Source of the DNA: Candidatus Woesearchaeota archaeon
GTDB taxonomy: Archaea > Nanobdellota > Nanobdellia > Woesearchaeales > UBA525
Length of the DNA stretch: 64,000 nucleotides
Assembly: GCA_028818155.1 (NCBI GenBank)
Contig: JAPPOH010000005.1
Location: 112,970 to 176,969, forward strand
Direction: 5' to 3'
The number at the start of each line of letters is the position of its first letter. Positions within the stretch are counted from its first letter, which is position 1. Shown here piece by piece: positions 52,685 through 62,242 of the stretch. The position numbers were made by a program, and so were the translations under genes. The notes beneath the pieces are model-generated. The model made no database searches. It was not told the DNA's origin and was given only the letters and a program-made list of their open reading frames with translations.

Positions 52685-53373
52685 ATTCCTGGAACATGTT
52701 GTTCAAAAAATTGTAGAGCGGTCAGAGGAGGCTGTGGTTCTCTTGTGTATGGTCCATCTGGCCTGGGACTTTCTCCACGTTCTATCCTTCGTTCCGAACT
52801 TCGCTGGCCTTGTTGCTGGGGAGTCATTTGGTTAAACCGTCCAGCTTCATTTTTCAAACGTCTCCATCCTGCTCCTGCTGCATTCCCGCGCAATACTTCG
52901 TGTGCGTAACCACCAATGTGTCTCGATGCAAACGCGCTCTCGTCCAAAACAAGAGGGCTGGGCTGTTCTACAAGAGTGACTTCTCTATGGTTTCCCCTAA
53001 GTTCGCTCATAAGAGTCATATACGCAGGAGTCCCATCGAGCTGTGATTCTATATACACCTTACCCCTACTGATGGTCAGTTTTGGATGCCATCCATAAAT
53101 ACCTAGCGAACGGCTAGGATCATCTCCTGAAAGAATCGGAAATTCTGCTTCAGGATCGATAACAAATACTCCATCTCCCTTGAGTGCTTCTTCAATTCTC
53201 GCAAAGTATAAGAGACTCCCCAATTCTTTACTTTTAGCCCATTTTGCGAGTGGATACCCCTCCAGTACAGCGTCTAGAGCTTCAGGCAATTTTTGACGTG
53301 CTGCTTTAGTCGCTCTCTCTAGTTTCTCTAGTGTTCTTCCAATGTCCAGCAGCCTTTCAAGATCTTCAGTCAT
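52681..53373 (-). CDS. Hypothetical protein, shared-promoter set member 1
   Basis: This 230-residue protein has an N-terminal helical part (1-60). A mixed region LLYFARIEEALKGDGVFVIDPEAEFPIL...LGIYGWHPKLTI parallels the order seen in the other three set members, though weakly. A Gln/Arg-rich, probably disordered tail (about 185-215) follows. I chose ATG 53373, about 25 nt downstream of the promoter motif at 53395-53418. Family not recognised. Confidence 0.6.
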   Translation of the reverse strand: MTEDLERLLDIGRTLEKLERATKAARQKLPEALDAVLEGYPLAKWAKSKELGSLLYFARIEEALKGDGVFVIDPEAEFPILSGDDPSRSLGIYGWHPKLTISRGKVYIESQLDGTPAYMTLMSELRGNHREVTLVEQPSPLVLDESAFASRHIGGYAHEVLRGNAAGAGWRRLKNEAGRFNQMTPQQQGQRSSERRIERGESPRPDGPYTREPQPPLTALQFFEQHVPGI

Positions 53374-53394
53374 GAATGGGTAGTACACATTATA

Positions 53395-53418
53395 TTTATC
53401 TACTTTTCCATAGAGACA
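53395..53418 (-). promoter_or_regulatory. Shared promoter motif, subtype A, member 1
   Basis: Read on the minus strand this is TGTCT-C-TATGGAAAAGTAG followed by ATAAA. It agrees at 23 of 24 positions with the motif at 60714-60737. The GTAGATAAA part serves as TATA box for the gene starting at 53373. The divergent membrane-protein gene at 53452 has its own TATA (ACTTATAAAA) next to it. Confidence 0.75.
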
Positions 53419-53451
53419 TACTTATAAAAAGAGCATCAGTATCTTAGCAGC

Positions 53452-53904
53452 ATGAAGAAAAGCACCGCAAACACGCTCGTCAACGTCTACGCAATTCTCG
53501 CATGGATTGGCGCGTTTCTCGCACTCGTAGGAGGACTTGGCATGTGTATCTTCGGGGTTATCGGTGCGGGCGCCGCGAATAGTGCTGTTTCCGCAGGCAT
53601 TTTTGGCACGCTTGGCTTTGGCTTCGGGTTGTTTCTCATCGCTGTGGGTATTTTCGACCTCATCGTTGGCCTTGCGCTCTGGAACAGAAAGCCGTGGGCG
53701 CGCACTGGTGCGCTTGTTCTGAGTATTCTCAGTGTGTTGAGCTTTCCGATCGGCACGCTGATTGGTGGTTTCGGCATCTATTTCTTTGGCTTTGAGGAGA
53801 AAGTACGTGCGATGTTCGCTCGGGATGTTCCGAAAAGAAAAGTTGCACGTGTTGTGAAGAAAGCGAAAAAGAAAGCTTCGAGGAAGAAGGCGAAAAAGCA
53901 GTAA
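53452..53904 (+). CDS. Small multi-span membrane protein with Lys-rich tail
   Basis: This 150-residue protein has four hydrophobic, Gly-rich spans (about 8-30, 42-75, 82-100 and 102-115), followed by a strongly basic C-terminal tail (KRKVARVVKKAKKKASRKK). The tail may contact RNA, DNA or lipid headgroups. Leaderless ATG about 27 nt after TATA. Family not recognised. Confidence 0.65.
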   Translation: MKKSTANTLVNVYAILAWIGAFLALVGGLGMCIFGVIGAGAANSAVSAGIFGTLGFGFGLFLIAVGIFDLIVGLALWNRKPWARTGALVLSILSVLSFPIGTLIGGFGIYFFGFEEKVRAMFARDVPKRKVARVVKKAKKKASRKKAKKQ

Positions 53905-53907
53905 CTG

Positions 53908-54414
53908 CTAATCAAGCGGATGCAATGATTGCCAGCCAGATACATGGTGCATAAACTTTCCGAACTTTTGTGGAAGATCGATAAAAACTTTTGGATCTCG
54001 CAGAAAAAAATCAACTCCAACAGAAAACGTTCCTTGTCTTTCCACTACTTCATCACCAATTTGAACATAGTAACCCGGATCGCCTGTCAAGGGTTTATTC
54101 GTGTCTCCATGTTCTAGGAAAGCTAAATGGCTGTGAACTTCTACATCATCTCCCCTGAAAGTGATCGGTTGGTATGGAAAGCGACCGCCTATTGCTAAAA
54201 CCGAATCTCCGTCTACTGGGAACGCTCTGCCATCAGCAGGTCTGAGTGTATAATAATATGAACTTCTTTCTAGTACTGCTTCCTCAAAACGAGCAAGGTA
54301 CTCGCCGATATCATGCCTTGGTTTTTCCATCCTAGAAGCAAGTTGCCCCGCGAGTGGGAGTGCTGCAAGCTCTATGGCTCGCTCTCTCGTACTGGATTTT
54401 TGCGTTGCAGCCAT
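53908..54414 (-). CDS. Hypothetical protein, shared-promoter set member 2
   Basis: This 168-residue protein is clearly paralogous to the next gene (54504). Shared features in order are GEYLARFEEAVLE, YTLRP, FPVDGDSVLAIGG, EHG, GDPGYY, SVGVDFFLRDP and a C-terminal K..MHH. This looks like a compact alpha/beta protein. ATG 54414 lies about 25 nt after the GTAGATAAA promoter. Function unknown. Confidence 0.65.
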   Translation of the reverse strand: MAATQKSSTRERAIELAALPLAGQLASRMEKPRHDIGEYLARFEEAVLERSSYYYTLRPADGRAFPVDGDSVLAIGGRFPYQPITFRGDDVEVHSHLAFLEHGDTNKPLTGDPGYYVQIGDEVVERQGTFSVGVDFFLRDPKVFIDLPQKFGKFMHHVSGWQSLHPLD

Positions 54415-54436
54415 GCGAGGCAGTAACGAGCCACTC

Positions 54437-54479
54437 TTTATCTACTTTCTGGTGGAAATTCTGAAAGAGCCACTGGTCA
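54437..54479 (-). promoter_or_regulatory. Shared promoter motif, subtype B, member 2
   Basis: The core (54437-54455) reads CCACCAGAAAGTAGATAAA on the minus strand. It matches the core at 55065-55083 at 17 of 19 positions. A second element TGACCAGTGGCT (54468-54479, minus strand) lies upstream and is identical to 55097-55108. Core AAGTAGATAAA is also shared with subtype A. Confidence 0.7.
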
Positions 54480-54503
54480 TACTACTAAGAGAAGCGGTAA
54501 TTA

Positions 54504-55043
54504 TTAATCAACGCCACGGTATCCCATATCGTGGCCCATAGAACGAAAAAGTGGAGTTAGTTTGTGTCGAACATCGATTGGTGGAGAAAATACAGGACTT
54601 GCCTGAAAGAACTCCGCTCCAACACGTAGCACACCTTCTTTCGCTGCTGCTCCTTCTTCGGTCAACGTGTAATATCCTGGTTCCCCGCTACCGACTTTCT
54701 TGTATCGAGTGCCATGCTCAGGAACACTCACTATTGATTCACTTGGAATGTGCATCAGATCATCTTCATAAACAACTGGTTGATTTCCTAGAAAACCACC
54801 GACTGCTTGTACTTGCTCTCCATTAATTATGAAAGGCAGCCCACTTGCGAGGGAACGAGGCTGGAGCACATAAATCTCTCCCCTATTTTCTTGTATTTGT
54901 TGCTCGAAGAAAAAAAGATAATCGCCAACAGCCTGTCTCCTGGAGTCCTTACTGTCGATGAGAAGTGCATCTGCTAACCCTGTACTTGACAGCGTTGCGA
55001 TTCTCTTTTGCCTTCTCTCCGCAGAGGTATGGAATCCACTCAT
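54504..55043 (-). CDS. Hypothetical protein, shared-promoter set member 3
   Basis: This 179-residue paralogue of the gene at 53908 has GDYLFFFEQQIQE, YVLQPR, PFIINGEQVQAVGG, PEHG, GEPGYYTL, VGAEFFQASP and SMGHDMG in the same order. I chose ATG 55043, about 25 nt after the promoter core; codons upstream to 55109 cross the promoter. Function unknown. Confidence 0.65.
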   Translation of the reverse strand: MSGFHTSAERRQKRIATLSSTGLADALLIDSKDSRRQAVGDYLFFFEQQIQENRGEIYVLQPRSLASGLPFIINGEQVQAVGGFLGNQPVVYEDDLMHIPSESIVSVPEHGTRYKKVGSGEPGYYTLTEEGAAAKEGVLRVGAEFFQASPVFSPPIDVRHKLTPLFRSMGHDMGYRGVD

Positions 55044-55064
55044 ACCAGTGTGGTTTGCCCATCT

Positions 55065-55108
55065 TTTATTTACTTTTTGGTGGTTACGCTGCAGATAGCC
55101 ACTGGTCA
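55065..55108 (-). promoter_or_regulatory. Shared promoter motif, subtype B, member 3
   Basis: The core (55065-55083) is CCACCAAAAAGTAAATAAA on the minus strand, with the second element TGACCAGTGGCT (55097-55108). The two-part layout and spacing are the same as at 54437-54479 to within one base. Confidence 0.7.
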
Positions 55109-55151
55109 CGCACGCGTAGCGTATTTAAAGGGGAAGATTTCTGTTCATCAT

Positions 55152-55307
55152 ATGTTCAAAGTGAAATGTCCAAAGTGCTTGCATGATATGCTCTACCAGC
55201 CACAAGGAAACGTTGTTGGGAAGAAAAAACAGTGTGTCTATTGTGGGAGAACGTTTTCAGTGCACAGTAATCTTGCAAAGAGTCGTATTGTTGAGAAAGT
55301 TGCGTGA
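55152..55307 (+). CDS. 51-residue zinc-ribbon protein
   Basis: Two Cys pairs (KCPKC at residues 5-9 and CVYC at about 28-31) form a zinc ribbon, followed by a basic tail. ATG 55152 is about 27 nt after TATA-like GTATTTAAAGG. The ORF extends upstream in frame but crosses the promoter. Possibly a small transcription- or ribosome-related protein. Confidence 0.7.
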   Translation: MFKVKCPKCLHDMLYQPQGNVVGKKKQCVYCGRTFSVHSNLAKSRIVEKVA

Positions 55308-55310
55308 TTC

Positions 55311-56066
55311 TTAACGAGGTCTGTCGTACTGTGAAGGAAGTCTTCCATGCATGTTCACTGTCTGACCTGCATCGAGTGTTAATTCTGCACCAGTCATTGC
55401 TGTAAGCATATGCGTCATCGTGTAGACAGCTTTTGCAACCTCTTCTCTCTTGACAAATCTTCCCAGGGCAGTGAGTCTCTTGAATTCTTCCATCGTGTCA
55501 GCTGTGTGTATTCTTCTGAGACGTGCTGTGTCAACAGTTCCCAAAATTAACGCGTTGGTTCTGATACCATAGGGTCCAAGCTCTCCTGACAAAGAGGTCG
55601 ACAATGTCTGTAATCCTCCTTTCGCAGAACTATACGCGTGAACACCCATGCTTGCGACAGCACCTATTGATGATATGAATGCCATTGACCGATCTCCTTG
55701 AGATTGTTTCAGCAAAGGAATTGCCTTTTTTGCTGCAAAAACCTGGCCTGTGTAGTTTCTGTTAATCGATTCCAACGCGATAGCAGTATCAAGTTCTTCA
55801 AACGGTACTTTTTCCTCTGGCAAACTGCCGCCAGGAAGACTTACGTAGTGGTGGATTCCACTTAACTGATCGAAGAAACGTTCTCTCGAACCATCATCCG
55901 TTACGTCAACATGCGCGTATGATATGTTCGCATGACGTGCTACTTCTCTTCCTTTTGTTTCATCAATGTCTCCAATAACGACGTTGTGATCAGCATTCGC
56001 GTAGTACTCTGCTATGGCACTTCCAATGCTTCCTGCGCCTCCAATCACAACAATAGTCTCTCCCAT
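55311..56066 (-). CDS. Short-chain dehydrogenase/reductase
   Basis: This 251-residue classical SDR has the cofactor loop GGAGSIGSAIAE (residues 9-20) and an acidic D at the end of strand 2 (VIGDID), suggesting NAD(H). The catalytic Ser region is FISSIGAVAS, with YSSAK as the YxxxK motif. Substrate not predictable. It is convergent with the zinc-ribbon gene, 3 bp apart. Confidence 0.9.
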   Translation of the reverse strand: MGETIVVIGGAGSIGSAIAEYYANADHNVVIGDIDETKGREVARHANISYAHVDVTDDGSRERFFDQLSGIHHYVSLPGGSLPEEKVPFEELDTAIALESINRNYTGQVFAAKKAIPLLKQSQGDRSMAFISSIGAVASMGVHAYSSAKGGLQTLSTSLSGELGPYGIRTNALILGTVDTARLRRIHTADTMEEFKRLTALGRFVKREEVAKAVYTMTHMLTAMTGAELTLDAGQTVNMHGRLPSQYDRPR

Positions 56067-56323
56067 TTACCATCTCGGAGTGGTTTCTATTTTTTAAAGA
56101 CTTGCATGGTGAACAGAAAGCAAAGTAGAATTGTTGAGAAGCTTCTTGCAAGCGAATATATGTCCACAAAATAGAAAAGGAAATTGTGGACATACATTAA
56201 TGTGGAATAGTGCTCGATAGAGAATTCCCCCCATAAATTACCTTATAGAAAACAATTCTGAAATCACAACCTTTATAACGGCGAAAAAAGCTCTGTTTTC
56301 TAGACGAGAAACGAGTCTTTCTT

Positions 56324-59300
56324 ATGGGACCAGAAAACGATCCAAACGAGCCGCAGGAACAACTGATTGTCCAGCCTATCGATGACGAGCTCCAAAAATC
56401 GTATTTAGACTACGCGATGAGCGTGATTATTGGAAGAGCACTCCCAGACGTTCGGGATGGATTGAAGCCGGTGCACAGAAGAATTCTGTATACGATGAAT
56501 GGACTTTCGTTGCGACACAATCAAGCTCATAAGAAATCTGCAAGAATTGTTGGTGAATGTTTCGTTAAAGACACGATGGTGTTGACAGAGAAGGGCATTT
56601 TTCCAATTCAGGATGTGAAGAAAGGAACAAAAGTCTACACACAAGACGGACTCGAAAAGGTTTCAGAGCTCTATATCATGCCGAAGAAGAAACTTCTCAA
56701 AGTAGTCTCTGAGAATGGTATAGAAAATACAGTAACCAGGTCACAAAAATTCAAAGTACTTACTGAAGATTGGGATTTTGTATGGAAAGAAGCAAAAGAT
56801 CTCGAGGAAGGAGATTATATTGTCACGAAATGTGCCTATCCAGAAATCAAAAAGGAAGTGCAAGTAAGTGAGAAAACTCTAAACGAAAATACTGCATATT
56901 TACTTGGTCAAATTATTTCAGATGGTTCTATTTGTGCCGATTATGGTAGTAGAAATCACGAACGTATTGCGTTCCATACTGGAAATGAATATATCGTTGC
57001 AGAAATTGTGTCTCTTATGAGAAAAGAATTTGGGTATGCGCCGACAATAGAAGAGAGCTGTTTCCCAATAGAGAATGCAAATGGACAATTTGTGTATTCG
57101 AAAATAGTGCATTTGCGAGTGAACCGTCTTAAGATCAACCAATTCCTTGTTCAAAATTATGGCTTGTCTGGTGCAAATGCATATAATAAGAAAATTCCAC
57201 AACAAATATTCCAAAGCCCGAAAAATGTAGTCTTCAGATTCATGAGTGGTCTCATCGACGGCGACGGGCATATTCATAAGAACAGAAATGTGATTCATTA
57301 CGGCACCGTATCAAAAAAACTAGCACAACAAATTCTTGTTCTTATGCAACATTTTGATATTCATGGCAGAGTATACAAAACAGAGAGCAAACCAGGTGGG
57401 AAAATAAATGGAAGAGAAATACAGAGCACCGTTCCATTCTACAACATCGAGTTTAAAGGAGATTCTGCTCAACGATTAGCTGCCGAACTTACTGTTATGC
57501 ATGATGTGAAGGCAGAACGAGCGAAAAAACTTGTTAATAAACCATTAAAGAAATCGAGCTACGAAAAACTACCATTCGGCAGCAAAAAAATATTCGAAGA
57601 ATTGAGCAAGCACCATATTGGAAGTGGATGGTATAAAGATACTGAAGGAAGGAAGTTCCGCGCCGGAGTGAAATATCCTGATGGAGCAAAGATTCGATAC
57701 TGTGGAGACCTTCACGATAAACCACTTAGGTTTTCGCAGATCATCGAATGGGGTATTCGAGATAAACTACAACGAATTGGATCGGAACTACATGATTTCT
57801 TACAGAGAATCATGGAAAATAAAGTTTATTTTACTCAAGTACGATTAGTAGAAGAAGCAGAGGAAGATGTCACATATGATATTCAAGTAGAGAATAAACA
57901 TGAATTCGTAGCGAACGGTATGCTCGCACATAATTGCCTCGGTAAATACCATCCGCATGGCGATCAGTCTGTTTATGATGCACTCGTGCGAATGGCACAA
58001 GATTTCTCACTTCGTTTACCACTAGTGAGTGGTCAAGGAAATTTTGGTTCGATAGATTCGGATCCGCCGGCAGCGATGAGATATACTGAGGCCCGCTTAG
58101 CAAAAATCTCCGACGAGATGCTCCAAGACTTGGATAAAGAAACGGTCGAGATGGTGCCGAACTTCGACGGCTCGTTGAAAGAACCGTCTGTACTGCCAGC
58201 AAAAGTGCCGAATCTACTCATGAACGGTTCCTCAGGCATCGCCGTGGGGATGGCGACAAACATTCCGCCGCACAACTTGCAAGAAGTCGCTGCAGCAACA
58301 ACGGCCTACATTGACAATCCAGAAATCGAAACATTTGATTTAGCAAAACTCATGCCCGGCCCTGATTTCCCGACCGGCGGTGTCATTCAGGGTAAGACGG
58401 GCATCATGCAGTACTATGGCGGTGGTCGCGGCAAACTCAAAGTCCGCGCAGTTATCACTCTTGAAGAAACGGGCAACAAGAAAAAACTCATCATCTCAGA
58501 GATTCCCTACATGGTGAGCAAGTCACTCTTAGTCGCAGAGATCGCAAATGCTGTGAAGTCCAAGAAAGTGGAAGGCATTGCTGACATTCTTGATGAATCG
58601 GATAGGAAAGGTATGCGTGTGGTCATTGTGTTAAAACAAGGAGCCTCACCAGAAGTGGTGGAAAACCAACTCTACCACAGAACAAGAGCACGAGTCACGT
58701 TCGGTGTCATCATGGTCGCGATCCATGACAAGAAGCCAAAGCTGTTCAACCTCAAACAAGTGATTCAGCACCACGTTGAACACAGGCAAATCATCGTCAG
58801 AAAGCGAACGGAATACGATCTGAAAAAAGCGCAGGAGAAGGAACACATTCTCGAAGGGTTAGTTGTTGCTCTTGACAATATTGATGCGGTCGTTGATGCG
58901 ATTAAGAAAGCAAAGAATGCAGAATTCGCTCGAGCACACCTCACGTTAACGTATAAACTCACAGAAAAACAAGCAAACGCGATCTTAGAGATGCGACTCT
59001 CCCGCTTAACAGGATTAGAACAAGAAAAAATCAGGAATGATCTTGCTGAGTTGAAGAAACTCATCGGAGAATTACAAGCGATCCTCGCGTCCGAGCAAAA
59101 AATCCTCGATATCATCAAGCAAGAACTCCAGGAAGTGAGCGACAAACACGGCTCTGAACGAAGAACACAGATCATCGAAGGCGAAGATGAGGATATTGAC
59201 CTTGAGGATCTCATAGAACCGGAAGATGTTGTTGTCACGATTAGCAATGCTGGCTACTGTAAGAGACTTCCTGTCGATACGTACAGAGCACAACATCGTG

Positions 59301-60154
59301 GTGGCAAAGGTATTATTGGTACGACAACGAAGGATGAAGACTTTGTACGACATTTGTTGATAGCAAATACCCACACATGGCTCATGGTTTTCACCGATAA
59401 GGGCCGCGTCTACTGGACGAAAGCGTATAATGTGCCAGAAGGCAGCAGACAAAGCAAAGGAAAACCGATTATTAATATTGTGAACGTAGAACAAGGTGAG
59501 TTGGTACGCGCAGTCATCCCCGTTGAGCAGTTCAGTGATGACAGGTACTTGCTCTTCGTCACAAAGAAAGGTCTCTTGAAGAAAACGGTCCTGTCCGCGT
59601 ACAAGAATATTCGCGTGACGGGCGTGAACGCGATCAACCTAAATGAAGATGATAATCTTGTTGATGTTCTCTTAACAAACGGAGAAGACACAATCTTTAT
59701 TGCCTCTGCACAAGGCATGGCGGTCAAATGTTCAGAGCAAGACGCGCGGCCAATGGGCAGGACATCCACGGGAGTCAGGGGCATTAAACTTGGCAAGGAT
59801 GATTATGTTGTGGATGCGCTCATCTCAAAGGAGAACGAATCTATTCTCACCATCACAGAGAACGGCTACGGGAAGCGAACCTCGCCAACAGAGTATAGGC
59901 ATATTAATAGAGGTGGGAAAGGTGTCCGCAATATTATCACTTCTGAAAGAAACGGCCATGTTGTTGTCGCAAAGTCTGTTCGGCCAGATGAAGATATCAT
60001 GCTGATGAGTAAAAATGGCATTACTATTCGAACACCAGTGCAAGATGTTCGTGTTATAGGAAGAGCAACACAAGGCGTGCGCATTATGAACTTGAAGCCT
60101 GGCGATAACGTTGTTGCGTGTACTGTTGTCGAGAAGGAAGACGTTACAGAGTAA
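56324..60154 (+). CDS. gyrA: DNA gyrase subunit A containing an intein
   Basis: The 1276-residue precursor splices to an 817-residue GyrA. The N-extein (1-78) has [28 protein letters not shown]. After the intein [10 protein letters not shown], the active Tyr in [10 protein letters not shown] (Tyr587 of the precursor, 128 after splicing), the coiled-coil region and a C-terminal beta-pinwheel follow. The GyrA box QHRGGKG identifies gyrase rather than topoisomerase IV. Gyrase occurs in only some archaea and is usually seen as acquired from bacteria. No gyrB is in the window. TATA-like CTTTATAACG is about 45 nt upstream of ATG. Confidence 0.95.
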   Translation: MGPENDPNEPQEQLIVQPIDDELQKSYLDYAMSVIIGRALPDVRDGLKPVHRRILYTMNGLSLRHNQAHKKSARIVGECFVKDTMVLTEKGIFPIQDVKKGTKVYTQDGLEKVSELYIMPKKKLLKVVSENGIENTVTRSQKFKVLTEDWDFVWKEAKDLEEGDYIVTKCAYPEIKKEVQVSEKTLNENTAYLLGQIISDGSICADYGSRNHERIAFHTGNEYIVAEIVSLMRKEFGYAPTIEESCFPIENANGQFVYSKIVHLRVNRLKINQFLVQNYGLSGANAYNKKIPQQIFQSPKNVVFRFMSGLIDGDGHIHKNRNVIHYGTVSKKLAQQILVLMQHFDIHGRVYKTESKPGGKINGREIQSTVPFYNIEFKGDSAQRLAAELTVMHDVKAERAKKLVNKPLKKSSYEKLPFGSKKIFEELSKHHIGSGWYKDTEGRKFRAGVKYPDGAKIRYCGDLHDKPLRFSQIIEWGIRDKLQRIGSELHDFLQRIMENKVYFTQVRLVEEAEEDVTYDIQVENKHEFVANGMLAHNCLGKYHPHGDQSVYDALVRMAQDFSLRLPLVSGQGNFGSIDSDPPAAMRYTEARLAKISDEMLQDLDKETVEMVPNFDGSLKEPSVLPAKVPNLLMNGSSGIAVGMATNIPPHNLQEVAAATTAYIDNPEIETFDLAKLMPGPDFPTGGVIQGKTGIMQYYGGGRGKLKVRAVITLEETGNKKKLIISEIPYMVSKSLLVAEIANAVKSKKVEGIADILDESDRKGMRVVIVLKQGASPEVVENQLYHRTRARVTFGVIMVAIHDKKPKLFNLKQVIQHHVEHRQIIVRKRTEYDLKKAQEKEHILEGLVVALDNIDAVVDAIKKAKNAEFARAHLTLTYKLTEKQANAILEMRLSRLTGLEQEKIRNDLAELKKLIGELQAILASEQKILDIIKQELQEVSDKHGSERRTQIIEGEDEDIDLEDLIEPEDVVVTISNAGYCKRLPVDTYRAQHRGGKGIIGTTTKDEDFVRHLLIANTHTWLMVFTDKGRVYWTKAYNVPEGSRQSKGKPIINIVNVEQGELVRAVIPVEQFSDDRYLLFVTKKGLLKKTVLSAYKNIRVTGVNAINLNEDDNLVDVLLTNGEDTIFIASAQGMAVKCSEQDARPMGRTSTGVRGIKLGKDDYVVDALISKENESILTITENGYGKRTSPTEYRHINRGGKGVRNIITSERNGHVVVAKSVRPDEDIMLMSKNGITIRTPVQDVRVIGRATQGVRIMNLKPGDNVVACTVVEKEDVTE
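56558..57934 (+). other. GyrA intein with LAGLIDADG homing endonuclease (459 aa)
   Basis: The intein begins with [13 protein letters not shown] (block A) and ends [16 protein letters not shown] (blocks F and G), followed by extein Cys. Two LAGLIDADG motifs, LLGQIISDG (intein residues 115-123) and [10 protein letters not shown] (228-237), mark the endonuclease. Block B reads TRSQ where a His is usual (TxxH). The insertion lies between GE and [10 protein letters not shown]. Mycobacterial GyrA inteins instead sit next to the active Tyr. Confidence 0.93.
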
Positions 60155-60698
60155 TACAGATCTCAGGTATCTTTCGTTCTCGTAGATAAGTAAGTGCTTC
60201 TGCACCTGAAATGAGTTGTTGTGCTTGTTTTTCTACGCGGAACAGAGGAATATTGACGTTTCCTCCATGTTTCTTCCACATCGTTTGATTTCCCCAAAGA
60301 CCTGTAGGATATCCGATCGCATAGTGTCCTTGTTCACCATTCTTTTTTCCGAGTGGTGCAGTCATTTCTAAGAAAATACTGTAATCTCTTGACGTCGTGT
60401 CAATCGCTCGGAGTGTTCCTGCTCGTGCTTCCTGATCATATCGTGTGCCGCGGAGAACAATAATTTCTCCAATGTGCCGTTCATTCTCTGCAACAAAGAG
60501 CCTTTTGAGTGACTTTGCAAGTCGTTCTACTCCAGCTACACTCATATCTCCTTGCAATGATTGCCTATCAAGAGTATCTTCTAAGAATGCACGTTCTCTA
60601 GGATCATCCGGTGGGTTTGTCACGAGCGCATGTGCTACAGTGTTGAAGAGCCTTCCTCCCATTGAAGCGATCATCGAAGGGTGTAAATCCATGCTCAT
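60144..60698 (-). CDS. Hypothetical protein, shared-promoter set member 4
   Basis: This 184-residue protein has an N-terminal helical half and then ERHIGEIIVLRGTRYDQEARAGTLRAID and GEQGHYAIGYP, which echo the order of the 53908/54504 pair (YVLxP ... GxPGYY) only weakly. It overlaps the gyrA end by 11 bp, convergent. ATG 60698 is near the promoter motif at 60714. Function unknown. Confidence 0.6.
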   Translation of the reverse strand: MSMDLHPSMIASMGGRLFNTVAHALVTNPPDDPRERAFLEDTLDRQSLQGDMSVAGVERLAKSLKRLFVAENERHIGEIIVLRGTRYDQEARAGTLRAIDTTSRDYSIFLEMTAPLGKKNGEQGHYAIGYPTGLWGNQTMWKKHGGNVNIPLFRVEKQAQQLISGAEALTYLRERKIPEICITL

Positions 60699-60713
60699 AG
60701 AATTCCCCCCATC

Positions 60714-60737
60714 TTTATCTACTTTTCCATAAAGACA
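60714..60737 (-). promoter_or_regulatory. Shared promoter motif, subtype A, member 4
   Basis: This is identical to 53395-53418 at 23 of 24 positions although the two genes are 7.3 kb apart and encode dissimilar proteins. Beyond it the divergent GT-C-like gene has its TATA box (CTTTTTAAAC). The same divergent layout occurs at 53395. Confidence 0.75.
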
Positions 60738-60775
60738 AGCTAACCTTTTTAAACAATATTCCGCTTGTATCGTCT

Positions 60776-62242
60776 ATGGGGAAGATACGGTGGGACCTTA
60801 TAGCCTTGATGCTCATCATCGGCACGTTATTCATTGTGCGCATGTCGCTCTCGGCAAGCGTCCCAACACTCAATTATGATTCCTACCTCTTAGTGCGAGA
60901 CGTTGAGCACATTCTTGAGACAGGAAGGCCGCTCCATGATGACGCATTAAGCGTTACAGGCACAAAGCGAATTGGCAGCCCGATCTTCTCATACATCATG
61001 GCACTCTTCGTCTCATTCTCTCCACTCATGTACAAGATTCTGCCGAACTTGCTCATTGTCCTCCTCTTAGTGCCGGTGTTCATCATCGCGAAGCAACTGA
61101 CAAAATCCAAAGTAGCGGCAATCCTCGCAGCGCTCTTAGCAGGCACGGCCCCCGCAGTCTTTTCCATGTACTTGAACCTGCCAGATGCACTCCCATTCGC
61201 AGCACTCCTCTTCTTCACAATCCTTGCAATGGTCCATGACCCAGACAGATACCTAACATGGATCATTTGGCTCACAATATTCCTTACCTTCTTACATCCA
61301 ATCGCATTCATCCTTGTCTTGACACTCCTTGTCCGCGTTATTCTTTTGCGCCTGGAAGGGTTCGGCGTTGATAAGCGGGTCAATGAGCTCTTTTTTTTCA
61401 CGTTGCTCTTAACACTCTGGTTTCACATCCTGATCTACAAAGAAGTTCTCTTCCGAGAAGGCATTCGTGTTATTTGGCAAAATCTCCCCGTGAAATACGC
61501 AGCGCTGCAATTTCAACCAGTCACGTGGATCGGCACATTGTATGCGCTCGGCGTGGTCACGTTTTTCTTCGGCACATTGGGAGCGCACCACGCACTCTTC
61601 GAAAAGCGAGTGAAGAACGCATTCACTATCGCGAGCGCTGCCATTGGTATCGCACTCTTGATGCTCCTGCAACTCATTGAGCTTCAAGTTGGCCTCTTCC
61701 TTCTCTCAATACTCCTCGCAATTATGGCCGCATATGGCCTTCGTGTGACGGCAAAGTACATAGCAAAGACGAAAGTCGCTTGGATAGCGTATCCAGTAAC
61801 ACTCGTTGTCCTGTTCATTTTTGTATTCACAGCAATACTTCCTGCACTTGTCGATGCAAAAGCATCAATTCGAGCACCAACGCAAGAGGACGTGGAAGCA
61901 TTCGAGCAGATACGGCTTCCACATGATGCGGTGCTCTTAACAACAGTACGGGAAGGTGCTGCCGTACAGTATTTCTCAGGGAAACGAACACTCACAGATA
62001 ACGATTTTCTCCTCATGAAGCATGGAGATGAGCTCGTGAAAGATATCGAATCAGTCTACACGGCGCGATTCTCGACAACGATCGTGAATAAAGCTGCGAA
62101 ACTCGGTTTTTCGCATATTCTCTTTTCGAACGATGCTGAAATTGAGTACAATCGTGGAAGAATCTTCGTTGAGAACCCACGATGTTTAACATACGAAATC
62201 TTGCCGAACGACGTACGATTGTATAAGGTGCGATGCACATGA
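60776..62242 (+). CDS. GT-C-like multi-span membrane protein (first of pair)
   Basis: This 488-residue protein has about ten membrane helices and a C-terminal soluble part (about 360-488). The first external loop contains LNYDSYLLVRDVEHIL, with an Asp placed like the catalytic DxD/ExD of GT-C glycosyltransferases. The last part (AVLLTTVREGAAVQYFSGKRTLTDNDFLL) resembles C-terminal domains of oligosaccharyltransferase-like proteins. Lipid-carrier sugar transfer is inferred. Leaderless ATG about 27 nt after TATA. Confidence 0.6.
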   Translation: MGKIRWDLIALMLIIGTLFIVRMSLSASVPTLNYDSYLLVRDVEHILETGRPLHDDALSVTGTKRIGSPIFSYIMALFVSFSPLMYKILPNLLIVLLLVPVFIIAKQLTKSKVAAILAALLAGTAPAVFSMYLNLPDALPFAALLFFTILAMVHDPDRYLTWIIWLTIFLTFLHPIAFILVLTLLVRVILLRLEGFGVDKRVNELFFFTLLLTLWFHILIYKEVLFREGIRVIWQNLPVKYAALQFQPVTWIGTLYALGVVTFFFGTLGAHHALFEKRVKNAFTIASAAIGIALLMLLQLIELQVGLFLLSILLAIMAAYGLRVTAKYIAKTKVAWIAYPVTLVVLFIFVFTAILPALVDAKASIRAPTQEDVEAFEQIRLPHDAVLLTTVREGAAVQYFSGKRTLTDNDFLLMKHGDELVKDIESVYTARFSTTIVNKAAKLGFSHILFSNDAEIEYNRGRIFVENPRCLTYEILPNDVRLYKVRCT

